This document shows, one piece after another, positions 8,244-16,591 of a stretch of DNA of 64,000 nt. Made by a program: the position numbers and the translations under genes. The stretch comes from Natrinema salsiterrestre (GTDB lineage Archaea > Halobacteriota > Halobacteria > Halobacteriales > Natrialbaceae). The stretch lies in the NCBI RefSeq assembly GCF_029502005.1, contig NZ_JAMQOT010000001.1:558001-622000 (forward strand), read 5' to 3'. The notes beneath the pieces were generated by a model. That model was not told the DNA's origin. It made no database searches and saw only the letters and a program-made list of their open reading frames with translations. Numbering within the stretch: the stretch's first letter is position 1; each line of letters begins with the position of its first letter.

Positions 8244-9914
8244 ATGTCACCGGAGTCGACGCTCGAGTCGCGGCCGAGCGAGAACGCCGATCCGAGCGGG
8301 CAGCGCGACCTCGAGGCGCTTCTCGGCGACGCCGTCCTCGATCGCGACGACCACGAGAACGCGCCGGCGGTCGTGATCCGTCCGGACGACGTGCAATCGG
8401 TCCTCGAAACACTGCGCGACGACGCGGGGTTCGACCACTGCTCGTGCGTGACCGCCCAGCAGTATCCCGATCGGTTCGAAACGATCTATCACCTGACGTC
8501 TTACGCCGACCCGACTCGAGAGGCGAGCGTCGTCGTGCCGACGCCGATCGACGACCCGGTCAGTGAGAGCGCCGAACCAGTCTTCCGGACGGCCGACTGG
8601 CACGAGCGCGAGGCCTACGACCTCGTCGGCATCGAGTACGAGGACCATCCCGATCTCCGGCGGATTCTCCTGCCGGAAACGTGGCAGGGGCATCCGCTCT
8701 CGCGAGGGTACGATCAGGAACGACCGCAGGTCGTCACCCTCTCGGAACACGAAAACCCGATCGCGGGCGACGAGCGCGACGCCGCGTCGGAGACGATGTT
8801 CCTCAACATCGGGCCGCATCACCCGTCGACCCACGGCGTCCTCCACGTGAAGGCGGTACTGGACGGCGAGACGGTGGTCGACGTCGACCCCGACATCGGC
8901 TACATCCACCGTTGCGAAGAACAAATGTGCCAACAGAGCACGTACCGCCACCAGATCATGCCCTACCCCGACCGCTGGGACTGGGTGTCCTCGGGGCTGT
9001 TGAACGAGTGGGCCTACGCCCGCGCCGCCGAGGACCTGGCCGACCTCGCGGTGCCGGACTACGCCCGGGTCGTCCGAACGATGGGGGCCGAACTCTCGCG
9101 GCTGGCATCGCACTTCATCGCGATCGCCACCTACGCGCTGGACATCGTCGGGGAGTTCTGCGCCGCCTTCCAATATGGCATCCGCGACCGCGAACTCGTC
9201 CTCGACGTCCTCGAGGAACTGACCGGCCAGCGCATGATGTTCAACTACTTCCGACTGGGCGGGGTCGCCTGGGACCTCCCGGAGCCCCGCGAGGAGTTCA
9301 TCGCCGGCGTTCGTGACGTGCTCGACAGCTTCCCCGCGAAGATCGAGGAGTACCACGACCTGCTGGTCACCAACGAGATTTTCCAGCGACGGTGCGTCGA
9401 CACGGGCGTTCTCGAGCCCGACGCGGCCAAACAGTACGGCTGTACCGGCCCCGTCGCACGAGGCTCCGGCATCGACTACGACCTCCGCCGCGACGATCCC
9501 TACGGCTACTACGACAATCTCGAGTGGAACGTCGTGACCGAACCGGACGGTGACAACTACTCCCGGCTGCTCGTCCGACTGCGTGAGATCGAGGAATCAG
9601 CGAAGATCGTCGAGCAGTGTCTCGACCTGCTCGAACACTGGCCCGAAGACGAGCGCGAAATCCAGAGCAACGTGCCCCGAACGCTCAAACCCGAGGCCGG
9701 GACGGAGACGTATCGCGCCGTCGAGGGGGCGAAAGGCGAACTCGGGATCTACGTCCGCGCGGACGGGACCGAGACGCCGGCCCGGTTCAAAATTCGCAGC
9801 CCCTGTTTCTCGAATCTCTCCGCGTTACCCGAGCTCGCGCGCGGCGAATACGTGGCCGATCTCGTCGCGTCGATCGGCAGTCTCGACTGTATCATGGGCG
9901 AGGTCGACCGCTGA
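8244..9914 (+). CDS. NuoCD-type fused subunit of a complex I-like dehydrogenase, orphan
   Basis: 556 residues with a NuoC (30 kDa) domain over about 25-165 (HEREAYDLVGIEYEDHPDLRRILLP) fused to a NuoD (49 kDa) domain from about 185 (FLNIGPHHPSTHGVLH, then GYIHRCEEQMC and a C-terminal IMGEVDR). These form the peripheral arm that carries electrons to quinone in respiratory complex I or Fpo-like complexes. The key His pair in GPHHPSTHG is intact, so the gene looks functional. No other nuo gene is adjacent, whereas haloarchaeal complex I is normally one operon; this copy is therefore a paralogue or an adapted subunit. It diverges from a Bat-type regulator. Confidence 0.88.
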   Translation: MSPESTLESRPSENADPSGQRDLEALLGDAVLDRDDHENAPAVVIRPDDVQSVLETLRDDAGFDHCSCVTAQQYPDRFETIYHLTSYADPTREASVVVPTPIDDPVSESAEPVFRTADWHEREAYDLVGIEYEDHPDLRRILLPETWQGHPLSRGYDQERPQVVTLSEHENPIAGDERDAASETMFLNIGPHHPSTHGVLHVKAVLDGETVVDVDPDIGYIHRCEEQMCQQSTYRHQIMPYPDRWDWVSSGLLNEWAYARAAEDLADLAVPDYARVVRTMGAELSRLASHFIAIATYALDIVGEFCAAFQYGIRDRELVLDVLEELTGQRMMFNYFRLGGVAWDLPEPREEFIAGVRDVLDSFPAKIEEYHDLLVTNEIFQRRCVDTGVLEPDAAKQYGCTGPVARGSGIDYDLRRDDPYGYYDNLEWNVVTEPDGDNYSRLLVRLREIEESAKIVEQCLDLLEHWPEDEREIQSNVPRTLKPEAGTETYRAVEGAKGELGIYVRADGTETPARFKIRSPCFSNLSALPELARGEYVADLVASIGSLDCIMGEVDR

Positions 9915-9969
9915 TCGCCGGGCTGCCGACTCCGCCGCCATCCGCGAGAAAGCGATCGATCGGTGCCGC

Positions 9970-10260
9970 TCAGTCGTCCGAGTCGCCGTCGTCGACGATG
10001 ACTTCGACGGGTTCGTCCGCAACGTCCTCGGTCCCCTCCGACGCTCCCGTCTCCTGTTGCCAGAGGAGCGCTCCGGCGACGGCGACGACGATCCAGGACC
10101 GCCAGTTGGCGAGGTTCAGGGTGTAGCCGACGCCGAAGGGTTTCTCGACGAGCATCCCCTCGCCGGGCTGCCAGTACGACGAGAGCATGCGACCGATGCT
10201 CGGTCGTTCGAAATTGTACGGTACCCCGAGGATCTCACCGGAAGTCGGCTTGTCTGCCAT
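9970..10260 (-). CDS. DUF5808 family membrane protein
   Basis: 96 residues. The N-terminal ILGVPYNFERPSIGRM is the signature of DUF5808 proteins, followed by YWQPGEGMLVEKPFGVGYTLNLAN and one membrane span (WIVVAVAGALLW). The C-terminal 25 residues are almost entirely acidic. Function is unknown. The gene is small, monocistronic and convergent with the NuoCD gene. The ATG at 10260 is followed directly by the conserved domain. Confidence 0.75.
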   Translation of the reverse strand: MADKPTSGEILGVPYNFERPSIGRMLSSYWQPGEGMLVEKPFGVGYTLNLANWRSWIVVAVAGALLWQQETGASEGTEDVADEPVEVIVDDGDSDD

Positions 10261-10357
10261 GGCAGGTGATACGTCCTCCCCTGATAAAGTAATTGTGTGC
10301 TGCGACGACGGCTGCGATCAGCCGACTGCCGTCGTGTGAACGACGGACTCGAGGGCG

Positions 10358-12166
10358 TTACGACTGGTACCGGCCGCGTCCCTCGACGTCCCGCAGCCGT
10401 TCGAGGACGCGTTCCTCGCCGACCTCGCGATATCCCTCCCGGACCGCCTCGCGAAGCGGGGCGGGGTCGTCGGCGGTGCCGACGAGGCTCTGATCGAAGA
10501 CGTGCAGGTCCATCGCGTAGTCCTCGACGTGGTCGGTGTGGTAGCCGAGGCCGAAGTCGATGAGATACGTCCGGTCACCGGCTCCCTCGCGGTCGTCGGC
10601 CGCTCGCTCGTCCCGGGACGCGTCGCGTCCCGTACGCCCGACCCTGACGTTCCGCGTCGTCGGATCGCCGTGGACGAACCCGGCCCGGTGGAGCGCCGCG
10701 AGGTGCCGGCCGACGTCGCGGACCCGCTCGACCGACAGCCCGTCCCGCAGGTCCCGGTCGCCGACGTACTCGAGTTCGAGTCGCGCTTCGCGGGGATCGA
10801 CGTCCGAGAGCACGGGCGTCGGAACCCCCTCGCGGCGGGCCAGACCGGTCAGCCGGGCCTCGAGGGTCGTCCGCTCGCGGCGGAGTCTATCGTCGAGTTC
10901 GGGATGCCGGTACGTTTTCGACTCGCGGCGCTTCGTGACGCGGCCGGCGTCGGGCGCCAGGTCGACCACCGCTTCGGCACCGCGAACCCGGCTCTCGTCG
11001 GCACCCTGGCCGCGCCCGGCCGCGAGCTCGGGCTCGTCCGTCTGCTCGCGGTTCCGTCCGTCACCGCTCGCCGTTCCGAGGTCCTCGCTTCGCTCGGACC
11101 TCGCGCGCCACGTGACCGGCACCTGATCCGGACGGAAGTCCGGGTCGACGCGGGACTCCTCGATTTCGAGCGTGTCGCCGGCCGCGTACATCTTCGCACC
11201 GAGCACGGCGATCATGCCCGCGTTGTCCCGCAGGAATCGCGGCTCGGGCGCGTGGAATTCTGCACCGCGCTGGGCGCACATTTCCGCGAGCATCTCGCGC
11301 AGGCGAGCGTTCTGTCCGACGCCGCCGCCGAGGACGAGTTCGTCGCTGCCGGTCAGCGACAGGGCCCGCTCGGAGACCTCGGTCAGCATGCCGAAGACGT
11401 TCTCCTGCAGGGAGTAGCAGATGTCCTCGATCGGCACGCTACCGTCGGACTCGCTACGCTCGTCCGACGAGCCTCCGCTCGCGTTGCTCGCGGAGACGCC
11501 GTCGTAGGCCTGCTTCGCGGCGCTCATGATCCCCGAAAACGAGAAGTCCATCCCCTTGACGACGTAGGGAAGGTCGACGTACTCGCCGTCCTCGGCGGCC
11601 GCCTCGACTTTCGGCCCGCCGGGGTGGGACCAGCCGACGTGGCGGGTGAACTTGTCGATCGCGTTGCCGACGCCGGTGTCCATCGTCTCTCCGAGCACCC
11701 GATAGCGTCCGTTGCGGTAGGCCAGCAGGTGCGCGTTCGCCCCGCTGGCGTTCAGACAGACCGGCGAGTCGAAGCCCGACGTGTGCCGCCCGATTTCGAG
11801 GTGGGCGACCATGTGGTTCACCCCGACGAGCGGCACGCCGAGAGCCTGACTCAGCGCTCGAGCGGCGGTGCCGACGACGCGCAAGCAGGGCCCGAGCCCC
11901 GGGCCGCGGGAGAAGGCGACCGCGTCTATGGGCGGGTCCGTCGCCGGGCCGTCGTGGGTCTCGCGGGCGTACTCGAGGGCCCGCTCGACGACGCGGGGAA
12001 TCGCGTCGTGCATGTGTTCGGCGGCTTCGCGAGGGTGAATCCCGCCGCTCTCGGGCTGGTAGGCGTCGCTCTCGATGAACACGTCGTCGCGCTCGGCGTC
12101 GAAAACAGCTGCGCTGGCGGCCCAGGCGGTGCCCTCGATCCCGAGGATGCGAACGGTATCAGTCAC
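10358..12166 (-). CDS. kae1-bud32: KEOPS Kae1-Bud32 fusion (tRNA t6A synthase / kinase)
   Basis: 602 residues. The N-terminal half is Kae1: GIEGTAWAASAAVFD, metal-binding H118 and H122 (VNHMVAHLEIGRH), NASGANAHLLAYRNG, and GGGVGQNARLREML. It transfers threonylcarbamoyl to A37 of ANN-decoding tRNAs. A charged linker (about 345-400) leads to the Bud32 kinase/ATPase, with GAEAVV, catalytic loop GFVHGDPTTRNV and LIDFGLGYHTDHVEDYA. This fusion is a known archaeal arrangement. The gene follows rps24e and rps27ae on the same strand with 71 nt after rps27ae, the common euryarchaeal translation cluster. Normal length, no lesions. Confidence 0.95.
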   Translation of the reverse strand: MTDTVRILGIEGTAWAASAAVFDAERDDVFIESDAYQPESGGIHPREAAEHMHDAIPRVVERALEYARETHDGPATDPPIDAVAFSRGPGLGPCLRVVGTAARALSQALGVPLVGVNHMVAHLEIGRHTSGFDSPVCLNASGANAHLLAYRNGRYRVLGETMDTGVGNAIDKFTRHVGWSHPGGPKVEAAAEDGEYVDLPYVVKGMDFSFSGIMSAAKQAYDGVSASNASGGSSDERSESDGSVPIEDICYSLQENVFGMLTEVSERALSLTGSDELVLGGGVGQNARLREMLAEMCAQRGAEFHAPEPRFLRDNAGMIAVLGAKMYAAGDTLEIEESRVDPDFRPDQVPVTWRARSERSEDLGTASGDGRNREQTDEPELAAGRGQGADESRVRGAEAVVDLAPDAGRVTKRRESKTYRHPELDDRLRRERTTLEARLTGLARREGVPTPVLSDVDPREARLELEYVGDRDLRDGLSVERVRDVGRHLAALHRAGFVHGDPTTRNVRVGRTGRDASRDERAADDREGAGDRTYLIDFGLGYHTDHVEDYAMDLHVFDQSLVGTADDPAPLREAVREGYREVGEERVLERLRDVEGRGRYQS

Positions 12167-12237
12167 GGCTGAAAACGGGTGTTAGCGGCGTTCGACGTGC
12201 CACGTCCGTGGTCGGCACGTCGCCCATCGGTCGGGGG

Positions 12238-12372
12238 TTACTCCCACTCGGTGTAGCTGCACTTCCCGCAGTGCTTGCGGTCGCCGTGGTCGGCGAGGAA
12301 GACGTCACCGCAGCGGGGACAGAGTTCCCCCTCGGTGCTGCCGTCGTCGCCGTAGAGCTCGTGTCGCGCCAT
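12238..12372 (-). CDS. rps27ae: Ribosomal protein S27ae
   Basis: 44 residues, [20 protein letters not shown] followed by a second CxxC unit ending [12 protein letters not shown]. The two pairs (CPRC and CGKC) form the zinc ribbon of S27ae in the 30S subunit. The start follows the rps24e stop with no spacer (stop 12373-12375, start 12372), so the genes are translationally coupled. The stop is TAA at 12238-12240. Confidence 0.93.
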   Translation of the reverse strand: MARHELYGDDGSTEGELCPRCGDVFLADHGDRKHCGKCSYTEWE

Positions 12373-12699
12373 CTATGCTTCCTCCGCTTCGGGTTCCGCA
12401 TCGGCCTCGGCCTCCTCTTCTGCGCCGATCTTGTTTCGCTCGAGCATGTGGTCTTGCTCGACGTCGCGAGCGGAGTCGGCCGTGTCGTAGACTTTCGCCT
12501 GACCGACGGTCTTGCGCATCCCGAACTTGGTGTCGAGTTTGCGGATGACGACCTCGTCGGCGTCCTTGTTCAGCTTCGCCGCGAGGCTGTCGCGAACCTG
12601 CAGCCGGGAGGGCGTGGCGTCCTCGTGGACGAGTTCGAAGGTCACGTCAGTTCGATGCAACATGGGGTTCTCCGTTTCGGAGATGATGTCGACGTCCAT
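12373..12699 (-). CDS. rps24e: Ribosomal protein S24e
   Basis: 108 residues starting MDVDIISETENPMLHRTDVT, with the family core LAAKLNKDADEVVIRKLDTKFGMRKTVGQAKVY typical of S24e of the small subunit. The last 20 residues are a haloarchaeal Glu/Ala tail. It leads the S24e-S27ae-Kae1/Bud32 cluster, linking ribosome assembly and tRNA modification. A TATA-like promoter lies 34 nt upstream of the ATG. Confidence 0.95.
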   Translation of the reverse strand: MDVDIISETENPMLHRTDVTFELVHEDATPSRLQVRDSLAAKLNKDADEVVIRKLDTKFGMRKTVGQAKVYDTADSARDVEQDHMLERNKIGAEEEAEADAEPEAEEA

Positions 12700-12732
12700 G
12701 ATATCACTCAGTTACCTTACTATCCCCGTGTA

Positions 12733-12746
12733 GCGCCTAAAAGGAT
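12733..12746 (-). promoter_or_regulatory. Core promoter of the S24e-S27ae-KEOPS cluster
   Basis: On the minus strand this reads ATCCTTTTAGGCGC, a TATA-type box about 35-45 nt upstream of the S24e start at 12699. The identical 14-mer occurs upstream of the ACT-hom genes at 35038-35051, which supports it as a conserved core promoter. Confidence 0.5.
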
Positions 12747-12770
12747 TTCGAAGCCGCCCACCTGAACGGG

Positions 12771-13847
12771 CTACTCATCGAGAACGGCGGACGACGCGAC
12801 CAGTCCCCGCGGCGTCCGCGTCTCGAGTCCCGTCGGCCAGTCGATATCGACCCGCGCCCACGAGTCGCCGAAGTCCCGGGTTCCGAAACTACCCCGATTG
12901 TTCACCGCGTAGACGACTCCCGGCTCTCCCGTGGTCGCGAACACCGTTCTGACGACGCCCTCGCCGGTCGGCAGTTCACGGTCCTCGAGCCGTTCCCACG
13001 AGTCGCCCCCGTCGCGGCGGTAGACGTACGACGCCGCGCGGCTCACGGTGTGAGCCGACGACGCGCCGCTGGCACTCGAGACGAGCACCCGGTCCGGGTC
13101 GCCGGGATCCGGGACGACGCTCCAGCAGTACGTGTGCTCGAGGCCGTCCTGCGGTCGTCGCCACGATTCCCCGCAGTCGTCGCTCTCGGCGTAGCCGTCG
13201 CCGGCCGCGGCGTAGAGCCGGCCCTCCCGGTCCGAGTGCGTCGCCAGACTGTGGTTGTCCCGGCGCGATCCCGGCGGCCGTTCGCGCCAGGTCTCACCGC
13301 CGTCGGGGGTGTACACGAACGCGCCCGCCTCGATCCCGACGTAGAGCCGCTCGGGATCGAACGGATCCACCTCGAGCCACCGAACGTGGTGGGTGTCCGG
13401 ACGCGGCGGGAAGTACCACTCGTCCTCGGAGGGCAGGTCGACCAGTCCCTCGAGGTGGGTCCAGGAGTCGCCGCCGTCGCGCGAGCGGTAGATTCGGCTG
13501 GGTTCGGTGCCGGCGTAGACGATCGACGGATCGTGCGGGCTGATCGTCACGGCCGTCACGCGATCGCGCTCGGTGGGGACTCCGGTCCCGTCATCTCCCG
13601 TCGTCGACCGCTCCTCGGCGACGAACTCGGTCTCGAGTCGGTCGAACGAATCGCCGCCGTCGGTGCTCCGGAACAGACCGTCGTCGACGGTTCCGACGAC
13701 GTACCGAGACGGTTCGTCGGGGGCTGTTGCGATGCAGACGGGATCCGTTTCCTCGAGTCGTGTCGCAGTCGTCCACCCGTCGGACGCGGGTCCGTCGCCC
13801 GTGCAGACGAGCAGGCGGTCGGCGAGTGCGATGATCACCGTCGCCAT
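12771..13847 (-). CDS. BNR/Asp-box beta-propeller protein (sialidase/Ycf48-like fold)
   Basis: 358 residues from ATG 13847 (MATVIIALADRLLVC). Asp-box motifs S/T-x-D-G-G-x-S/T-W recur: STDGGDSF, SRDGGDSW, TPDGGETW, SDDCGESW, RRDGGDSW and TRDFGDSW, about one per 45-60 residues, giving a six- or seven-bladed propeller. No signal peptide or catalytic sialidase triad is evident, so it is likely a cytoplasmic structural or binding propeller, as in many haloarchaeal genes annotated as BNR repeat or glycosyl hydrolase. An in-frame upstream extension to 14303 is low-complexity and overlaps the divergent kinase, so it is rejected. Partner unknown. Confidence 0.75.
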   Translation of the reverse strand: MATVIIALADRLLVCTGDGPASDGWTTATRLEETDPVCIATAPDEPSRYVVGTVDDGLFRSTDGGDSFDRLETEFVAEERSTTGDDGTGVPTERDRVTAVTISPHDPSIVYAGTEPSRIYRSRDGGDSWTHLEGLVDLPSEDEWYFPPRPDTHHVRWLEVDPFDPERLYVGIEAGAFVYTPDGGETWRERPPGSRRDNHSLATHSDREGRLYAAAGDGYAESDDCGESWRRPQDGLEHTYCWSVVPDPGDPDRVLVSSASGASSAHTVSRAASYVYRRDGGDSWERLEDRELPTGEGVVRTVFATTGEPGVVYAVNNRGSFGTRDFGDSWARVDIDWPTGLETRTPRGLVASSAVLDE

Positions 13848-14034
13848 ACGGGACGTTCGGGCGGCGAGTAAATATACGGTCGGCCGCGACGGATCGACCC
13901 GAATCCGATCCATCGACTGCGACCGTCGAATCGGTCGGGGCGGACGTCGCCGTGCGAGTCTGTCCGTCCCGGTGCTCACGTCTGGCAGTTTCCGACTCGC
14001 GGCCGGTCGTGTCAATTTCGGTGCCAATTCATTA

Positions 14035-15588
14035 ATGAGAGCGGTGGACCGATCAACGAGTGGTTCGATGGGGGGCACCATTCGCCGAGCGGCCGGCCGT
14101 GCTCGAACACGGACCGTTTCACTGGTCGGGTTCGGGCTGCTCGCCATCGTCGGAGCATACGGGTTGACGTTTGGCGGTCCCTCCCTGCTGTTGGTACTCG
14201 AAGCGGCCGTCCCGACGACGATCGGCGTCGGGCTCGTCTGGTACGGGCTTCGAAGCCACGACGACGAGTCGGGGACCGAACGCGCGACGATCGTCACGGT
14301 CACTTCCTGCAGCTGTGGGGCGCTGGGTGCGCTCTTCTGCCTGAGTAGTATCTCTCTCCTCTCGCTACGGATGGGGTTTTCCGGTGGGCTCGCTCAGCCG
14401 GCGATAAACGCGTTGAGCGTCGGGCTGGGCTTCGGGGCCGTTCTCGGACACGTGTACGTCGAGTTCTCGACGCACTCCCGAGAGAACGAACGGCTCTCGC
14501 GGGCCGTCGACGCCTCGATGGATGGAATCGCAGTCGTCGTCGACGGCCGCCACGTGTACGTCAACGAGGCGTACGCCTCGCTGTACGGGTATCGGGACGA
14601 GGCGACGCTCGAAGGACGGCAATGGTGGACGGTGTATACGAACGAGTCGAGACGACGAATCGAACGAGAAGTCGTTCCCGCACTGTCCGATCGAAGCTAC
14701 TGGCGGGGCACGCTTACCGGCACGCGAACCGATGGGACGACGTTTCCCCAGAGCGTGACGGTGAGCGCACTCGCGGACGGATACGTCGTCGTCGTCCGCG
14801 ACGTCACCGATCAGCGGGATCGCGAGCAACGTATTCAGGTCCTCAACCGGGTACTCCGACACAATCTCCGAAACGCGTTCACCGTTATCCGAGGCCACGC
14901 GAACCTGATCGGCGACCGGAATCCCGAACTCGAGCAGCGACACATCACCCCGATCCGTGCGGAGATCGACGACCTGCTCACGACGGCGGACAAGGCCCGC
15001 GGCGTGGAACGAACCCTCGATCGACACGGTGACGCCGAGTTGATCGACGCCAGCGAGGCGGTTCGGCGAGTCACTGACCGGGCGCGTGCGGCGTATCCGG
15101 ACGCTCGTATCGTCTCACGGATCGAGAACCCGGGACGCGGGTCGACGATGCTGTCCATCGAGGACGTCGTGGTCGACGCCCTCGACGAACTCGTCGACAA
15201 CGCGATCGAGCACAACACCGCGAACGCTTCGAGTTCCGATATCGACGTGGCCACTGATGGGGACGGCCGCGACGACACCGCCGCGACCCCGACCGTCGAA
15301 ATCACCGCCCATACCGTCGACACCGAGTCCCAATCCCGTCTCGAGTTTACCGTCGCCGACGACGGACCGGGGATCCCGGCGACGGAACGACGGGCGATAC
15401 TCGAGGGCCACGAGACGGCGCTGGATCACGGCTCCGGGCTCGGACTGTGGCTCGTCAACTGGATCGTGCGATCGACCGGCGGCGAGCTGTCCTTTGCCGA
15501 GTCCGACGAGGGCGGGACGACCGTTCGGCTGTCGTTCCCGGACGTGACGGACACGAAGAGAGAGCCCACATCGGTGCCGACGCAGTGA
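14035..15588 (+). CDS. Membrane sensor histidine kinase with PAS domain
   Basis: About 517 residues from ATG 14035 (an alternative ATG at 14068 gives 506). Four membrane segments span about residues 28-130 (VSLVGFGLLAIVGAYGLTFG and following). A PAS domain follows (VDASMDGIAVVVDGRHVYVNEAY), then the H-box LNRVLRHNLRNAFTVIRGHA with the phospho-acceptor His, N-box ELVDNAIEHN, G1 DDGPGIP and G2 GSGLGLWLVNWIV. It is a complete kinase of the haloarchaeal RHNLRN class. It converges on a Bat-type regulator 44 nt away. No receiver protein is encoded next to it; the input signal is unknown. Confidence 0.88.
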   Translation: MRAVDRSTSGSMGGTIRRAAGRARTRTVSLVGFGLLAIVGAYGLTFGGPSLLLVLEAAVPTTIGVGLVWYGLRSHDDESGTERATIVTVTSCSCGALGALFCLSSISLLSLRMGFSGGLAQPAINALSVGLGFGAVLGHVYVEFSTHSRENERLSRAVDASMDGIAVVVDGRHVYVNEAYASLYGYRDEATLEGRQWWTVYTNESRRRIEREVVPALSDRSYWRGTLTGTRTDGTTFPQSVTVSALADGYVVVVRDVTDQRDREQRIQVLNRVLRHNLRNAFTVIRGHANLIGDRNPELEQRHITPIRAEIDDLLTTADKARGVERTLDRHGDAELIDASEAVRRVTDRARAAYPDARIVSRIENPGRGSTMLSIEDVVVDALDELVDNAIEHNTANASSSDIDVATDGDGRDDTAATPTVEITAHTVDTESQSRLEFTVADDGPGIPATERRAILEGHETALDHGSGLGLWLVNWIVRSTGGELSFAESDEGGTTVRLSFPDVTDTKREPTSVPTQ

Positions 15589-15632
15589 GTCGTGTCGACT
15601 CGAGCTCGAGGTCAGACGGGTAGAACCGACGG

Positions 15633-16352
15633 TTATCGAACCGATCGACTGGGGGCCGGGTCTCGATCGCGGTCCGTCTCCGAACACCGTTCGTTGCCGG
15701 CGACGAGCGTCGACATGAGCCGAGCCTCGATCCGACGGAGGTGTTGGCCGACGGTCCCCGTCGAACAGTCGAGTCGACCGGCGATGTCCTCGTACGTCAC
15801 CTGTCGCGGCTCCTCGTAGTACCCTTCCTCGATTGCGACGCGTAACACCTCGCGCTGGCGTTCTGTCAGGTCCGCGAAGGCCCGTTCTTCGGACGGGTCG
15901 TAGTTACCGAGCCGCTCGATTTCGACGTCGACGAGCGCCCGCGTTTCCTCGAGAACGCGGCGTAACGCCGTCTCGCGGCCGATCTCTGCGACGCGAAGGC
16001 TGCGGTTTTCCGGTCCGATATACGCGAGCGGATAGTCGAGCAATACCGCGTGTCGATGGTGGATCCCGAGCAACTCGTCGACGAGCTCGCTCGGACGATA
16101 ATGTAACTGGAGGATGGTCGTTCTGTCGGTGTCAGTGAGCTGGTAGTCGACCACCGCCTCTCCCGTCTCCTCGAGCGCCTCTCGAACGGCCGTTCGGTCC
16201 CCGCGGACGACCTTTTGCGTGATGATCGTTCCGTCCTCGAGCCGATCGATGTCCAGAATCGACTCGAACGTCACGCCGCGCTCACGGAGGCGTTCTGCAC
16301 CCCGGTCGAAGTATCCCCGCGTCGGTGTGAGTGTGTATGTCACACTTCGCAT
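15633..16352 (-). CDS. Bat-type HTH transcriptional regulator
   Basis: 239 residues from ATG 16352 (MRSVTYTLTPTRGYFDRGAE), the usual beginning of this family; a 5-codon extension exists. The N-terminal domain (about 1-150) is the Bat-like sensor region. The C-terminal HTH_10 domain reads LTERQREVLRVAIEEGYYEEPRQ, then YEDIAGRLDCS and GQHLRRIEAR. The last 25 residues are charged and disordered. It converges with the histidine kinase upstream, so a functional link is possible but not shown. Two CACACTT direct repeats (16341-16347, 16365-16371) flank the start codon and could be an autoregulatory site. Confidence 0.85.
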   Translation of the reverse strand: MRSVTYTLTPTRGYFDRGAERLRERGVTFESILDIDRLEDGTIITQKVVRGDRTAVREALEETGEAVVDYQLTDTDRTTILQLHYRPSELVDELLGIHHRHAVLLDYPLAYIGPENRSLRVAEIGRETALRRVLEETRALVDVEIERLGNYDPSEERAFADLTERQREVLRVAIEEGYYEEPRQVTYEDIAGRLDCSTGTVGQHLRRIEARLMSTLVAGNERCSETDRDRDPAPSRSVR

Positions 16353-16591
16353 GCGCCTAAATTGCACACTTCCCCAAGATAACAGTTGTGACCGTTCATT
16401 GCGGAGTAAATAACAACGGTAACTGAATTCGAGAAGTTAGAAATCGATAGAAAAATATTTGTCTGCATCTATTGTCACTGGAAAAGTATCAGAAAAAGTA
16501 TTAGCATCCGATGTTTGGAGCAGTCATTAGCAGTGCGGACGCTGCACCCGCGGTAACCGAGACGAGTTCGGCGGCACCGGTTCGACCCGAA

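Noticed and set aside
10502-12172. 556-codon forward ORF opposite the Kae1-Bud32 gene
   Set aside because: Low-complexity antisense shadow of a well-supported conserved gene.
13848-14303. N-terminal extension of the BNR propeller ORF
   Set aside because: Extension is low-complexity and overlaps the divergent histidine kinase; the propeller starts at ATG 13847.
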